A stretch of 64,000 bases of DNA from Pseudodonghicola xiamenensis DSM 18339 (GTDB lineage Bacteria; Pseudomonadota; Alphaproteobacteria; Rhodobacterales; Rhodobacteraceae). The notes beneath the pieces are model-generated. The model ran no database searches. It saw only the letters and a program-made list of their open reading frames with translations, and had not been told where the DNA came from. Position numbers and translations under genes: made by a program. Positions 53,477-62,386 of this stretch are shown one piece after another (position 1 is the stretch's first letter; every line of letters begins with the position of its first letter). The stretch is taken from assembly GCF_000429365.1 (NCBI RefSeq), contig NZ_AUBS01000013.1, positions 44,492 to 108,491 of the forward strand. The letters are read 5' to 3'.

Positions 53477-54169
53477 TCAGACCTCGATCGGCTGCATCAC
53501 CTCGGGTTCGATCACATCCACCCCCGGCAGGGCAGCGACCAGCTTTTCGGCTGATTGCTCCAGCAGCGGGAAGGTGCGGTAATGCGCCGGGATCAGCGTC
53601 TTGAAGTCGAAATACCGCTTGGCGGCATAGGCGACCTTGTCCATGTCCATGGTGAAATAACCGCCGGCAGACAGGATGCCGATGTCGGGTTTATAATAAT
53701 CCCCCATCCACTCCATATCTGCCATGATGTCGGTGTCGCCGCTGCAATAGAGCGTCTTGCCCTCGGCCTGGATCATGAAGCCTGCTTCGGAGCCACCAGC
53801 GCGCGGGCCGTCGGGGCCGGCGAGGGTCGAGGAATGTTCGGCATTGACCATCGACACCTTGGCGCCGGCCAGATCGACGGTGCCGCCCTTGTTGAAGCCG
53901 ATGGTCTCGACCCCCTTGGCCTCTCCCCAATAGCTCATCAGATCGAACTGGCCGACAATCGGGATATTCAGCTTTTTCGACAGATCCAGTACATCGGCGG
54001 CATGGTCGAAATGCGCATGGGTCAGCAGGATGTGGGTGGCACCGGTGATGGCGGCCTCGTGTTGGTCCTCGGGCAGCATCGGGTTGCCGGTGAACCAGGG
54101 ATCGAGCAGCAGCACCGCGTCGCCGGTCTCGATCCGGAAGGAGCCGTGGCCGAGCCAGATGATCTTCAT
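53477..54169 (-). CDS. Metal-dependent hydrolase (UPF0173/YtkL-like metallo-beta-lactamase fold)
   Basis: This 230-residue metallo-beta-lactamase-fold protein has THAHFDHAAD (about 51-60), NAEHSST, SGDTDIM and the closing PAHYRTFPLLEQ. The two-metal site is complete. The substrate is unknown. The ATG at 54167-54169 follows GAGGA; a longer frame begins in the AEC gene region with no signal. Probably the last gene of the downstream housekeeping strand. Confidence 0.85.
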   Translation of the reverse strand: MKIIWLGHGSFRIETGDAVLLLDPWFTGNPMLPEDQHEAAITGATHILLTHAHFDHAADVLDLSKKLNIPIVGQFDLMSYWGEAKGVETIGFNKGGTVDLAGAKVSMVNAEHSSTLAGPDGPRAGGSEAGFMIQAEGKTLYCSGDTDIMADMEWMGDYYKPDIGILSAGGYFTMDMDKVAYAAKRYFDFKTLIPAHYRTFPLLEQSAEKLVAALPGVDVIEPEVMQPIEV

Positions 54170-54240
54170 GGGATGTCCTCCTGAATGTCTCTCAGTGATC
54201 AGAGTAGCGCACTGGCCCGCGATGACCAGCCGGGCCGGCT

Positions 54241-55173
54241 TCAGCCCAGGATAAAGAGCCAGAACCACACGGTGAGGATGGAGCTACCGGTGGCGATCAA
54301 TACGGAAGAGGCGGCGACGCGCTTGGCTCGACCGTACATGTTGGCGAAGATATAGGCATTGAACCCCGGCGCCATCGAGGCGTTGAGCACGCCGGAGCGG
54401 AACAGATCCTGCGGCAGGCCGAAGCCCTTGCCGAACAGCCAGACAAAGGCGGGGTGCGCCATCAGCGACAGGGCGCAGACGAAAAGGATCGTCTTCATGT
54501 CGCCCTCGGGCTTGTATTGCACCAGCACGCCGCCAAGCGCGAAGAGCGCGCCGGGCAAGGCGGTGCGGGTGATCAGCGACAGCGCCTGTTCGGCGGCGCC
54601 GAACAGTTGCAGCCCGGTCAGGTTGACGATGAAACCGAGCGCGATTGCCAGGATCAGCACGTTGCGGAACATTGCCGTCAGGACCGCGCGCACCATGTGC
54701 CTGCCGCCACGCCCGCGGCTGCGCACCGCCTCCATCGCGGTGATGCCGACGCCATAGCAGAACGGCGAGTGGAAGGCGATGATGGCATAGTTGCCGGTGA
54801 GGTTTCCGGCTCCATAGGCGCGTTCTGTGATCGGCAGGCCGAGCAGGACCGAGTTCGAGAACAGGCAGCAAAAGCCGATGGCGACCGCGTCCTCCCAATC
54901 CCGGTTGAACAGGAACCGGGCGCCGAAGACCCCGAGGGTGAAACAGATCAATGCGCCGGAATAGAAGCTGGCCAGAAGGCGTGGATCGAAACTCGCCTTG
55001 AGGTCGAGATGCGAGATTGCGCTGAACAGCAGGCACGGCACCGCAAAGCCCTGGGTGAACCGCATGATGCCGTCGATGTGGTTTTGCTGGAAATAGCCCG
55101 CCCGGGTTGTGGCATAACCGGCGCCGATCACCAGAAAGACCGGAAGGATGACGTCGATCAGGCTTTGAAACAT
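54241..55173 (-). CDS. AEC-family (auxin efflux carrier-like) transporter
   Basis: This 310-residue membrane protein with about ten hydrophobic segments has the family patterns VILPVFLVIGAGYATTRAG at the N-terminus and a central ALIGNL-equivalent (ALPGALFALGGVLVQY). It moves organic acids, often malonate, malate or similar anions. It is on the same strand as the flanking hydrolases, separated by about 70 bases, so it is probably monocistronic or loosely linked. Confidence 0.85.
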   Translation of the reverse strand: MFQSLIDVILPVFLVIGAGYATTRAGYFQQNHIDGIMRFTQGFAVPCLLFSAISHLDLKASFDPRLLASFYSGALICFTLGVFGARFLFNRDWEDAVAIGFCCLFSNSVLLGLPITERAYGAGNLTGNYAIIAFHSPFCYGVGITAMEAVRSRGRGGRHMVRAVLTAMFRNVLILAIALGFIVNLTGLQLFGAAEQALSLITRTALPGALFALGGVLVQYKPEGDMKTILFVCALSLMAHPAFVWLFGKGFGLPQDLFRSGVLNASMAPGFNAYIFANMYGRAKRVAASSVLIATGSSILTVWFWLFILG

Positions 55174-55245
55174 GGTCCCGGGGGCCTCTGAGTACTGTTG
55201 GGGGCCTGCGGCGAGATGAGCGGGCCAGAAAAGCCGATGGCAGCG

Positions 55246-56046
55246 TTATTCCAGGTCGCCGGTGATCACCATGCCGTCGAAGGCGGGCGTGATATGGTCG
55301 GGCGTTTCTGAGGCGAGCGTCGAGTAATCGAGGTCGATGTGCATATTGGTCAGCACTGCGCGCTTGGCGCCGACCTTCTCGATCCAGTCGAGCGACTGGC
55401 TCAGGTGCGAATGGGTCGGGTGCGGAGTGTAGCGCAACGTGTCGAGGATCCAACAGTCGAGATCCTGGAGTTCATCCCAGGCGTCGTCATAGATTTCGGC
55501 CACATCGGGCAGATAGGCGATATCGCCGATCCGGAAGCCAAGCGCGTCGATTGATCCGTGGTTGACCCGGAACGGGCGCAGCGGGATCGGGCCACCGGGG
55601 CCGTCGATCTGGAACGGACCGCTGATTGACCGCAGGTCGAGGATCGGCGGATAGGGAGAGTCTTCGGGTTGGACGAAGGCATAGCCGAAGCGGTTCAGCA
55701 GCGCGTTCTGGGTGTCGCCATCGGCCCAGACCGGCACCCGGGCCCGCATGTTGAAGACGATCATCCGCAAATCGTCGATACCATGGACGTGATCGGCATG
55801 GGAATGGGTGTAGACCACACCGTCGAGCCGGCCGGTATCGGTGCCCAGAAGCTGGTCGCGCATGTCGGGGCCGGTGTCGATCAGAACGCTGGTGGTGCCC
55901 TCGGGCCCGTCGCGTTCCACCAGGATCGAACAGCGCCGACGCCGGTTGCGCGGATTCAGCGGATCGCAGGCGCCCCAATGCCCGCCCAGTCGCGGCACAC
56001 CGCCCGAAGAACCGCAGCCGAGGATGGTGATGCGCAGGTTGCTCAT
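55246..56046 (-). CDS. MBL-fold metal-dependent hydrolase (PhnP-like)
   Basis: This 266-residue metallo-beta-lactamase-fold phosphodiesterase-type protein begins LRITILGCGSSGGVPRLGGHWGACDP and shows THSHADHVHGIDDLR, VNHGSIDALGFRIGDIAYLPD and HIDLDY. It resembles PhnP and tRNase Z relatives. The ATG at 56044-56046 overlaps the tatD stop by four bases, a common pairing in Rhodobacterales. Substrate unknown. Confidence 0.87.
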   Translation of the reverse strand: MSNLRITILGCGSSGGVPRLGGHWGACDPLNPRNRRRRCSILVERDGPEGTTSVLIDTGPDMRDQLLGTDTGRLDGVVYTHSHADHVHGIDDLRMIVFNMRARVPVWADGDTQNALLNRFGYAFVQPEDSPYPPILDLRSISGPFQIDGPGGPIPLRPFRVNHGSIDALGFRIGDIAYLPDVAEIYDDAWDELQDLDCWILDTLRYTPHPTHSHLSQSLDWIEKVGAKRAVLTNMHIDLDYSTLASETPDHITPAFDGMVITGDLE

Positions 56047-56858
56047 GCGCCCTCCTTGCGCCAGGCAGCGGCCTTGCTGAACAACCGGTCGAAATTCCGC
56101 TGTGTCTGCGCTGCGAAATCGGCGTAGTCGAGGCCGAAGACCTCGGCGCCGACGCGTGCGGTCAGGGCGGAGAAGGCCGGCTCGTTGCGTTTGCCGCGAT
56201 GCGGCGGCGGGGCCAGATAAGGGCTGTCGGTCTCGACCAGGATGCGGTCGAGCGGGGCTGCGGCGAAGATCTCCCGCAGGTCCTTGCTTTTGGGGAAGGC
56301 GGCAATGCCGGACATCGAGAGATAGAAGCCCAGATCGAGCATCGCCTTGCCCAGCTCCGCCGAGGAGGAGAAGCAATGCATCACGCAGGAATAGGCGCCC
56401 TTGCGGTATTCCTCGGTCAGGATGCGGGTCATGTCGTCGTCGGCGGCGCGGGAATGGATGATCAGCGGCAGCCCGGTTTCGCGGGCGGCGGTGACATGGA
56501 TACGCAGGCTTTGCTGCTGCACCTCTGCGCTATCGGCCGAATAGTGATAATCGAGCCCGGTTTCGCCGAGGCCCACGAATTTGGGATGCTGGGCCAGCGC
56601 GATCAGTTCATCGACCGTGGCCATTGGCTCTTCGGCGGCGCTCATCGGGTGGGTGCCGGCGGCGAAGAAGACCGGGTCGTGCGCCTCGGCGAGCGCTCGG
56701 ACACGGGGTTCGTTCTTCAGCCGGGTGCAAATCGTCACCATGCGGGTGACGCCCGCCTCGGCGGCGCGGGCGATCAGGGCATCGACTTCGCCATCGAAAT
56801 CGGGGAAGTCCAGGTGGCAATGGCTGTCGGTGATTTCCGGTTGGGCTTGGTCGGTCAT
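56043..56858 (-). CDS. tatD: TatD-family deoxyribonuclease
   Basis: This 271-residue TIM-barrel metal-dependent hydrolase has ITDSHCHLDFPDFD at residues 9-22, GLGETGLDYHY (about 96-106), IHSRAADDD (about 133) and the C-terminal ETDSPYLAPPPHRGKRNEP. It is the TatD/YcfH type, a 3'-5' DNA exonuclease. It is coupled by overlap with the downstream hydrolase and lies 73 bases after holB. Confidence 0.93.
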   Translation of the reverse strand: MTDQAQPEITDSHCHLDFPDFDGEVDALIARAAEAGVTRMVTICTRLKNEPRVRALAEAHDPVFFAAGTHPMSAAEEPMATVDELIALAQHPKFVGLGETGLDYHYSADSAEVQQQSLRIHVTAARETGLPLIIHSRAADDDMTRILTEEYRKGAYSCVMHCFSSSAELGKAMLDLGFYLSMSGIAAFPKSKDLREIFAAAPLDRILVETDSPYLAPPPHRGKRNEPAFSALTARVGAEVFGLDYADFAAQTQRNFDRLFSKAAAWRKEGA

Positions 56859-56931
56859 CGTCTTCCGGTCGGTTGTCGCGCCGCGGGGCGGATCCCGGGG
56901 CGGCTGGTGCCGGAGCGGGAGCGGGCAGGGA

Positions 56932-58047
56932 TCAGCCTGCGGCGGTCTTCTGCATCTTGAAAACCGTATCTAGGACAAGTGCGGCGGGGTCAAGGTTGAC
57001 CGCCTTGCCATGGCGGCTGCGGGCGGTGATCTCGGCTGCCGTATCGGCCCAGGCGCGCGCGCAATGGGCATTGGGCGCCAGCCGGGTCAGGGTTTCGGCT
57101 TCGCCGCGGGCGGCTTCGGGTTGCGGCGGCTGGCCGGCGGCGCCGGTGCGGGCGAGGCGGGCCAGCGCAGTGTCGATCAGATCGAGCAGCAAATCGAAGC
57201 GGTCGCCGGCGCCGCGTTGCGCCGCGGTATCGGCCAGGGCCAGCGCGCGCGGCCGGTCGAGCCGGGGCAGGGTCGACAGGAGCGCGATCAGCTCACCATA
57301 AAGGTCGAGCCCGCCAAGAGCGGTGAGCCGCAGGGCGGCGCCCACCGATCCGGCGGCGAGCGCGGTCATGTGATCGGCATTGCCGGACAGCTCCACCCCG
57401 GCCTGTTCCAGTGCGGCGGCCATGTCCTGGGGCGATAGCGGCGACAGGCGCAGGGTGCGACAGCGCGACCGGATCGTCGGCAACAGACCCGAAGGACGGT
57501 GTGAGACCAACAGAAGCGTGGTGCGCGCCGGCGGCTCCTCCAGCATCTTCAGCAGGGCGTTGGCGGCGTTCACGTTCATATCGTCGGCGCAATCGACGAT
57601 CACCACCCGGCGACCGCCGTCCGTGGCCGACAGGCCGAAAAAACGGTTCAGCACCCGCACGTCATCGACGACGATCTCGTCGCGCAGCCGGCCGGTCTTG
57701 TCGTTGACACTGCGGGTGATGGTGATCAGCCCGGGATCGGAGCCCGCCAGCAGCCGGTGCGCCACCGGATGCTCGGGGGAGATATCCAATGTTTCAGGCG
57801 GGGGCGGCGCCCCGAACAGCCCGTCTTCCTCGACTGGCGGCGTGGCGAGCAGGAAGCGCGCGATGCGCCAGGCCAGCGTCGCCTTGCCGACACCGCGCGG
57901 ACCGGTCAGCAGCCAGGCGTGGTGGAGACGGCCAGAGGCATAGGCCTCGAGAAATGCCCGTTCGGCGGCCTGTTGGCCGAACAGATGCGGGGTTTCGCGC
58001 GGATGCGGCGCCCCGGGGACCTGATCTGCCACCGGTATGTCGTTCAT
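56932..58047 (-). CDS. holB: DNA polymerase III subunit delta'
   Basis: This 371-residue clamp-loader AAA+ protein has the P-loop GPRGVGKATLAW (about 44-55), sensor I in VIVDCADDMN and the SRC motif (IRSRCRTLRL). It supports loading of the beta clamp. Its start overlaps the tmk stop by four bases. The alphaproteobacterial delta' is longer than the E. coli protein, as here. Confidence 0.93.
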   Translation of the reverse strand: MNDIPVADQVPGAPHPRETPHLFGQQAAERAFLEAYASGRLHHAWLLTGPRGVGKATLAWRIARFLLATPPVEEDGLFGAPPPPETLDISPEHPVAHRLLAGSDPGLITITRSVNDKTGRLRDEIVVDDVRVLNRFFGLSATDGGRRVVIVDCADDMNVNAANALLKMLEEPPARTTLLLVSHRPSGLLPTIRSRCRTLRLSPLSPQDMAAALEQAGVELSGNADHMTALAAGSVGAALRLTALGGLDLYGELIALLSTLPRLDRPRALALADTAAQRGAGDRFDLLLDLIDTALARLARTGAAGQPPQPEAARGEAETLTRLAPNAHCARAWADTAAEITARSRHGKAVNLDPAALVLDTVFKMQKTAAG

Positions 58048-58670
58048 GGCAGGGCGGGCTCCACCAGGGAGAGGACATCGGCGGCGACCGTCTCGATCGG
58101 GCGGGCCCCGTCGATCACCCGGAACCGGTGGGGAAATTCCGCTGCCAGCGCTAGGAATCCTTCTCGCATGCGGAGTTGCAGCTCGAGCCCGAAATCCTCG
58201 AAGCGTTCCTCATGGCCCTGGCGTCCCTTGGCGCGGGACAGGCCCAGGTCCGGGTCCATGTCAATCAGGATCGTCAGGTCGGGGTCGCGCCCGATCATCA
58301 GATCGTGGAGCTGGTCGACCAGCGCCCTGAGATCGCCGCGCGACAGACCCTGATACATCCGCGTGCTGTCGGCGAAACGGTCACAGACCACCACCTGGCC
58401 GGCGGTGAGGGCCGGATTGATCGTGCGCTCCAGATGGTCGCGGCGGGCGGCGGTGAACAGGAGGATCTCAGTCTCCGCCGACCAGCGGTCGGGGTCGCCT
58501 TCAAGAACCAGGCGCCGGATCTCCTCGGCGCCCGGCGATCCGCCGGGTTCCCGGGTCAGCACCACATCGCGGCCCTGCGCGCGCAGGGCTTCTGCCAAGA
58601 GCCGTGCCTGGGTCGATTTGCCGGACCCGTCGATCCCCTCGAAGGTGATGAAACGCCCCCGGGTTGTCAC
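58044..58670 (-). CDS. tmk: Thymidylate kinase
   Basis: This 208-residue dTMP kinase has the P-loop FEGIDGSGKSTQ (about 9-20), the DR(F/Y) motif (CDRFADSTRMYQG, about 95) and the LID region (ARLLAEALRAQGRD nearby). It makes dTDP for DNA synthesis. It overlaps the DD-carboxypeptidase gene upstream and holB downstream by four bases. Confidence 0.95.
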   Translation of the reverse strand: MTTRGRFITFEGIDGSGKSTQARLLAEALRAQGRDVVLTREPGGSPGAEEIRRLVLEGDPDRWSAETEILLFTAARRDHLERTINPALTAGQVVVCDRFADSTRMYQGLSRGDLRALVDQLHDLMIGRDPDLTILIDMDPDLGLSRAKGRQGHEERFEDFGLELQLRMREGFLALAAEFPHRFRVIDGARPIETVAADVLSLVEPALP

Positions 58671-59845
58671 ATCGTCCCCTCGGGGCCTTTGATCAGCTTG
58701 GTCAGAAGCACGCTGGCGGCGGTCTGCACCCGCACCATGAAGCCGCCGGTGGGCACATCGTTGGCCGCCACCAGCGGTCGGCGGATTTCGCCCATGCCTT
58801 CAGGGGTAAAGACCAGATCGGCCAGCTTCTGCCCCTTGGTGATCGGCGCGTGGATCGGGCCGGTATAGACCACCTCGGCCTGCACGTCGTCCGAGGACAT
58901 CACCGGCAACAGCGCGGTGAGATCGCCCTCGGGCACCAATCCTACCGTCTGGTCGCGTCCCATCCAGACCTTGGCCTGGGCGACCGGGGCGCCCGCCTGG
59001 GCAAGGGTCTTTCTGGCAAATTGGCGAAAGGACCAGTTGACGATCGCCTCCGCCTCGTCGGCGCGGGCTTCCTTGGTGGAAAGCCCCGAAATCACGAAAA
59101 TCACCCGCCTGTCGCCCTGCTTGGCCGACCCGACCAGGCCATAACCGGCCTCCTGGGTGTGGCCGGTCTTGAGCCCGTCGGCGCCGATGCCCAGATGCAG
59201 CAGCGGATTGCGGTTCTGCGTGTTCGACGGCGCGCGACCGTCGAAATCGAAATGGGTTTCCGAAAACAGCGGATAATATTCCGGGAAATCGCTGATGATA
59301 TGCTGCGCCAGGATCGCCAGGTCATGCACAGACATCAGATGGCCGGCAGCGGGCCAGCCGTTGGAATTGGCGAAGGTCGAATGCTCCATCCCGAGCTGTC
59401 TGGCGCGCTGGGTCATGTAGCGGGCGAAACCGGCCTCGGTGCCGTCGGGGCTGAGGGCTTCGGCGATCACCGCGCAGGCGTCATTGCCGCTGAGCACGAT
59501 GATCCCCTGCAACAGATCCTCGACCCGAACCCGGTCGGTGGTATCGAGGAACATGGTCGAGCCGCCATAGCTCATCGCGTGTTCCGATACCGGCAGGCGT
59601 TCGTTCAGCGTCAGTCGCCCGTCGCGCAGCGCCTCGAAGGCGATGTAGAGCGTCATCAGCTTGGACATGGAGGCGGGCGGGATCGCTTCGTCCGCATTCT
59701 TCGCCAGCAGCACGGTATTCGTGGTCTGGTCCAGAATATAGGCGGCTCGTGCCCGGGTGTCGAAAGCCGAGGCCGGCAGCGCCCAGAGCAGGGCGGAACA
59801 GGCCAACACGCTCAGCCGCAGGCTGCGGCGGAGGGGGCGGGTCAT
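58667..59845 (-). CDS. dacC: D-alanyl-D-alanine carboxypeptidase (PBP5/6 family)
   Basis: This 392-residue periplasmic class C penicillin-binding protein has a Sec signal (SALLWALPASA-FD) and catalytic motifs SMSK (Ser59-Lys62), SGN (119-121) and KTG (226-228). A C-terminal domain ends in an amphipathic tail (VLLTKLIKGPEGTM). It trims the pentapeptide of peptidoglycan. I start at the ATG at 59843-59845; in-frame ATGs upstream overlap the SPOR gene. The dac symbol is by family; C versus F is not resolved. Confidence 0.92.
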   Translation of the reverse strand: MTRPLRRSLRLSVLACSALLWALPASAFDTRARAAYILDQTTNTVLLAKNADEAIPPASMSKLMTLYIAFEALRDGRLTLNERLPVSEHAMSYGGSTMFLDTTDRVRVEDLLQGIIVLSGNDACAVIAEALSPDGTEAGFARYMTQRARQLGMEHSTFANSNGWPAAGHLMSVHDLAILAQHIISDFPEYYPLFSETHFDFDGRAPSNTQNRNPLLHLGIGADGLKTGHTQEAGYGLVGSAKQGDRRVIFVISGLSTKEARADEAEAIVNWSFRQFARKTLAQAGAPVAQAKVWMGRDQTVGLVPEGDLTALLPVMSSDDVQAEVVYTGPIHAPITKGQKLADLVFTPEGMGEIRRPLVAANDVPTGGFMVRVQTAASVLLTKLIKGPEGTM

Positions 59846-59855
59846 GGGGCGGGGA

Positions 59856-60743
59856 TCAGTTCGAGACGGCATAGGCATCCGAGAATCCGATTTCCTTCAC
59901 TTTCTTCAACAGGGCGCTGAGGTCGGATTTATTCCGCGCCGGTCCGACGACCACCCTCCAGAATTGTTTTCCGTTCAACTCCTGCTCCAGCACAGTGGGG
60001 AGCATGCCGGCGCTGCGCATCTGCCTGGCGGTCCGTTCGGCATTGGCCTTAACGCTGAAGATGCCGATCTGCACATAGGGTTTCGCAAGAGACGACTTCG
60101 GCGCGGCGGGTTTCGCGGACGCCGCTTTCGGCTTGGCCACGGGGGCGGTTTCGACCGTTGCCGGGACCGGTGGCTCTGGCTCAGGCAGCCCTGTCTCTTG
60201 CACTTTTGCAGCGGCCTCGGGGGCCGCAGCCGTGGGCTCTTCCGTCTCGGGCTCCAGGGTTTCGCGGCGAAGGGCGGTGACGTTAAGTTCCACCGGCGCG
60301 CCGGCCAGCATTCCCAGCGCTTCGGCCGCGTCGGACGAGGCCTGAATGCGCGGACCGGGAATGGCGCGTTCGCGGCGGAACAGGGCGCCGATGACGAATT
60401 TGCCGTTGGCCATGTTGCGGATGATCACCCGCTCGGGATCCTGAACGTCGGGATGGGCCACCCAGACCCCGCCGAGCGAGGGACGCCCGTCCCACAGGCC
60501 GGTTTCGGTGACCTGGAAGACCTCGGGCGCCTCGACGTCGCGGGCAACCAGCTTGGTGCGTGAACTCTGCACCGGTGCGGTTTCTGCGTCCTTTGCGCCG
60601 GGTTTGAGGAATTCGGGCATTTTCGGGCCCTCTTCGCAGGCGGCCAGCAGACTCATGGCGCCGAGAAGCACGATCAGCCGCGCCGGGCGCCCGACCGCAT
60701 GAAACGGGTGCCGGAGACTACGATTCGCTCGATCCATATTCAC
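59856..60743 (-). CDS. SPOR-domain lipoprotein
   Basis: This 295-residue protein has a lipobox LLAAC (Cys36) after a hydrophobic segment, a Pro/Ala/Glu/Lys-rich linker (about 150-215), and a C-terminal SPOR domain (YVQIGIFSVKANAERTARQMRSAG, about 222-295) that binds denuded peptidoglycan at the septum. The GTG at 60741-60743 has AAGGA six bases upstream; an ATG two codons on is possible. It heads the dac-tmk-holB-tatD run, linking cell wall and replication genes. Confidence 0.88.
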   Translation of the reverse strand: MNMDRANRSLRHPFHAVGRPARLIVLLGAMSLLAACEEGPKMPEFLKPGAKDAETAPVQSSRTKLVARDVEAPEVFQVTETGLWDGRPSLGGVWVAHPDVQDPERVIIRNMANGKFVIGALFRRERAIPGPRIQASSDAAEALGMLAGAPVELNVTALRRETLEPETEEPTAAAPEAAAKVQETGLPEPEPPVPATVETAPVAKPKAASAKPAAPKSSLAKPYVQIGIFSVKANAERTARQMRSAGMLPTVLEQELNGKQFWRVVVGPARNKSDLSALLKKVKEIGFSDAYAVSN

Positions 60744-61021
60744 TCACGTTCCTTGCCTGTCGGCGGCGGGTGCGGCCCGTCTGCCCTGTGCTCCTGCCGG
60801 TTGTCCCGGTCCTGCCGTCGCCCGGCTCTGCAATGGAATTGCGATCCACTTGGCCGGTTCGGGAGCCCCAAACCCCTGACCCGACGTCAGCGCCGCGCGA
60901 CGATTGGCGCAATCATAACGCGGGGGCGGCGGTATGGAAAGCATGGCGGTTGGCGGTCGGCAGAAAATCCCCGGTTTTCCGCTTGCCTGGGACTTCGGCG
61001 CGTCCTACACCGGCCAAAGCC

Positions 61022-61111
61022 GGGGAGGTGGCAGAGTGGTCGAATGCGGCGGTCTTGAAAACCGTTGAGCGTGAGAGCGTTCCCAGGGTTCGAATCCCTG
61101 TCTCCCCGCCA
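61022..61111 (+). tRNA. tRNA-Ser(UGA)
   Basis: This 90-base class II tRNA has acceptor arms GGGGAGG (61022-61028) and TCTCCCC, a TG after the acceptor, the anticodon loop CTTGAAA with anticodon TGA, a long variable arm, the T-loop GGTTCGAATCC, discriminator G and an encoded CCA. It stands alone, with no other tRNA beside it. Confidence 0.97.
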
Positions 61112-61258
61112 CTTGGCGCCGATTGCCATCCTCAAAGGGCAAATCGCCGCCGATCATCGTAGGCTGAAAGGACGGTCGTTCCCGTTCGGTGGTGCCAGTC
61201 CCCTTAGAGCAAAATAGACCTGCGCGGCCGATCCGGGGTGTCAGTTGTGCGGACAAAA

Positions 61259-61294
61259 CCGCCCTTCGGCATTGCAGTGCGAAGGGCGGCTTTT
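61259..61294. terminator. Bidirectional intrinsic terminator
   Basis: A ten-base perfect stem (CCGCCCTTCG 61259-61268 with CGAAGGGCGG 61280-61289) is followed by TTTTGGTTTT on the plus strand and TTTTGTCC on the minus strand. It ends the tRNA side and the quinone oxidoreductase gene. Confidence 0.85.
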
Positions 61295-61303
61295 GGTTTT
61301 CTT

Positions 61304-62272
61304 TCAGATCACGAGGAGCGGCGTGCCGATGGTGGCGCCGTTCTCGAGGGAAGACTGTGCGATACTGGAATCGGAAAGCGGGAATTGCGGCCCCTGTGGC
61401 GTCTGCGGACCGGATCGCAAGGCTTCGATTGCCTCTTTCGTCACCGCCTCGTATCGCGCCGGGTCCGCGAGATAGGCCATCACGCTGGGCGTGTGAAACC
61501 CCAGGCTCCGCTGAGGAGCTAAGTCTTCTGCTGATAGCGACTTAAGCTCTCCTCCTGCCTGACCGACACTTGCGAAGGTGCCGAACTTTGCGGTGGCTTC
61601 CAGCGACGCCCGAAACGTCGGTTCACCGATGCCATCTATCGTAAAATCGACACCGCGACCGTCTGTCCATTTGCGCACGTCTCTTGCAATATCCGCGTCG
61701 CGACCGATGATGACCTTGTCGGCCCCGCGCGCCATCGCGCGTTCGGCTTTCTCTTCGGTGCTGACAGTCGCAATGATACGCGCGCCGAGCCGCTTTGCCC
61801 AAGGCATGACAATGCTCGCTAGACCGCCAGCGCCGGCGTGTAGCAGGATCGTCGTTCCTGGTGTAACCGCATGGACTTTGCAGAGCAGCATATGCGCGGT
61901 ACAGGCGCGCAGCAGACCGCTGGCGGCCAGCGTGTCGGAAAGATCCTCAGGCAGCTTGATCGCGCGCCAAGCGGGCAGAAGCCGCGCTTCTGCATATCCG
62001 CCCACGATGCCAGCATATCCGACACGATCCCCAACCGCGACATGGGTGACATCTGCACCGATGGCTTCCACGACGCCTGCACCTTCCACGCCAAGCACGG
62101 CCGGCATGGGAAGGGGATAAATGCCCTTTCGCTGGTATATGTCGATGAAGTTCACGCCTGCACCGGTCTGGCGCAAACGGATTTCTCCGGGGCCGGGATC
62201 GCCGGGGTCGCGCGATAGGAGCGACAGGTTATTTATCCCGCCGGTGGCAGATAGTTCGACAACTTGGGTCAT
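61304..62272 (-). CDS. Quinone oxidoreductase / zinc-less medium-chain dehydrogenase
   Basis: This 322-residue NADPH:quinone reductase of the QOR type has the substrate domain (NFIDIYQRKGIYPLPMPAVLGVEGAGVV) and the Rossmann motif LLHAGAGGLASIVMPWAK (about 140-157) without zinc cysteine clusters. It is divergent from a LysR regulator with paired dyads between them, which implies induction by a quinone or electrophile. Codon choice is slightly less GC-biased than in neighbouring genes, which fits an acquired pair. Confidence 0.88.
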   Translation of the reverse strand: MTQVVELSATGGINNLSLLSRDPGDPGPGEIRLRQTGAGVNFIDIYQRKGIYPLPMPAVLGVEGAGVVEAIGADVTHVAVGDRVGYAGIVGGYAEARLLPAWRAIKLPEDLSDTLAASGLLRACTAHMLLCKVHAVTPGTTILLHAGAGGLASIVMPWAKRLGARIIATVSTEEKAERAMARGADKVIIGRDADIARDVRKWTDGRGVDFTIDGIGEPTFRASLEATAKFGTFASVGQAGGELKSLSAEDLAPQRSLGFHTPSVMAYLADPARYEAVTKEAIEALRSGPQTPQGPQFPLSDSSIAQSSLENGATIGTPLLVI

Positions 62273-62329
62273 GGAGTGTCCCTTTCGGTTCTTACGAGGC
62301 GAAATATCCGTGACACCGGGGCCGATTTA

Positions 62330-62369
62330 AATGCATAAACTCTGCATTCATTCGATGCGTAAATGCATC
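62330..62369. promoter_or_regulatory. Paired dyads for LysR control of the divergent qor gene
   Basis: AATGCA-N7-TGCATT (62330-62348) and GATGC-N6-GCATC (62354-62369) share the word ATGCA and lie between the divergent starts at 62272 and 62387. The second covers an alternative upstream ATG at 62363, which argues against using it as the start. Confidence 0.6.
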
Positions 62370-62386
62370 TTAAAAGGCGCAACTTG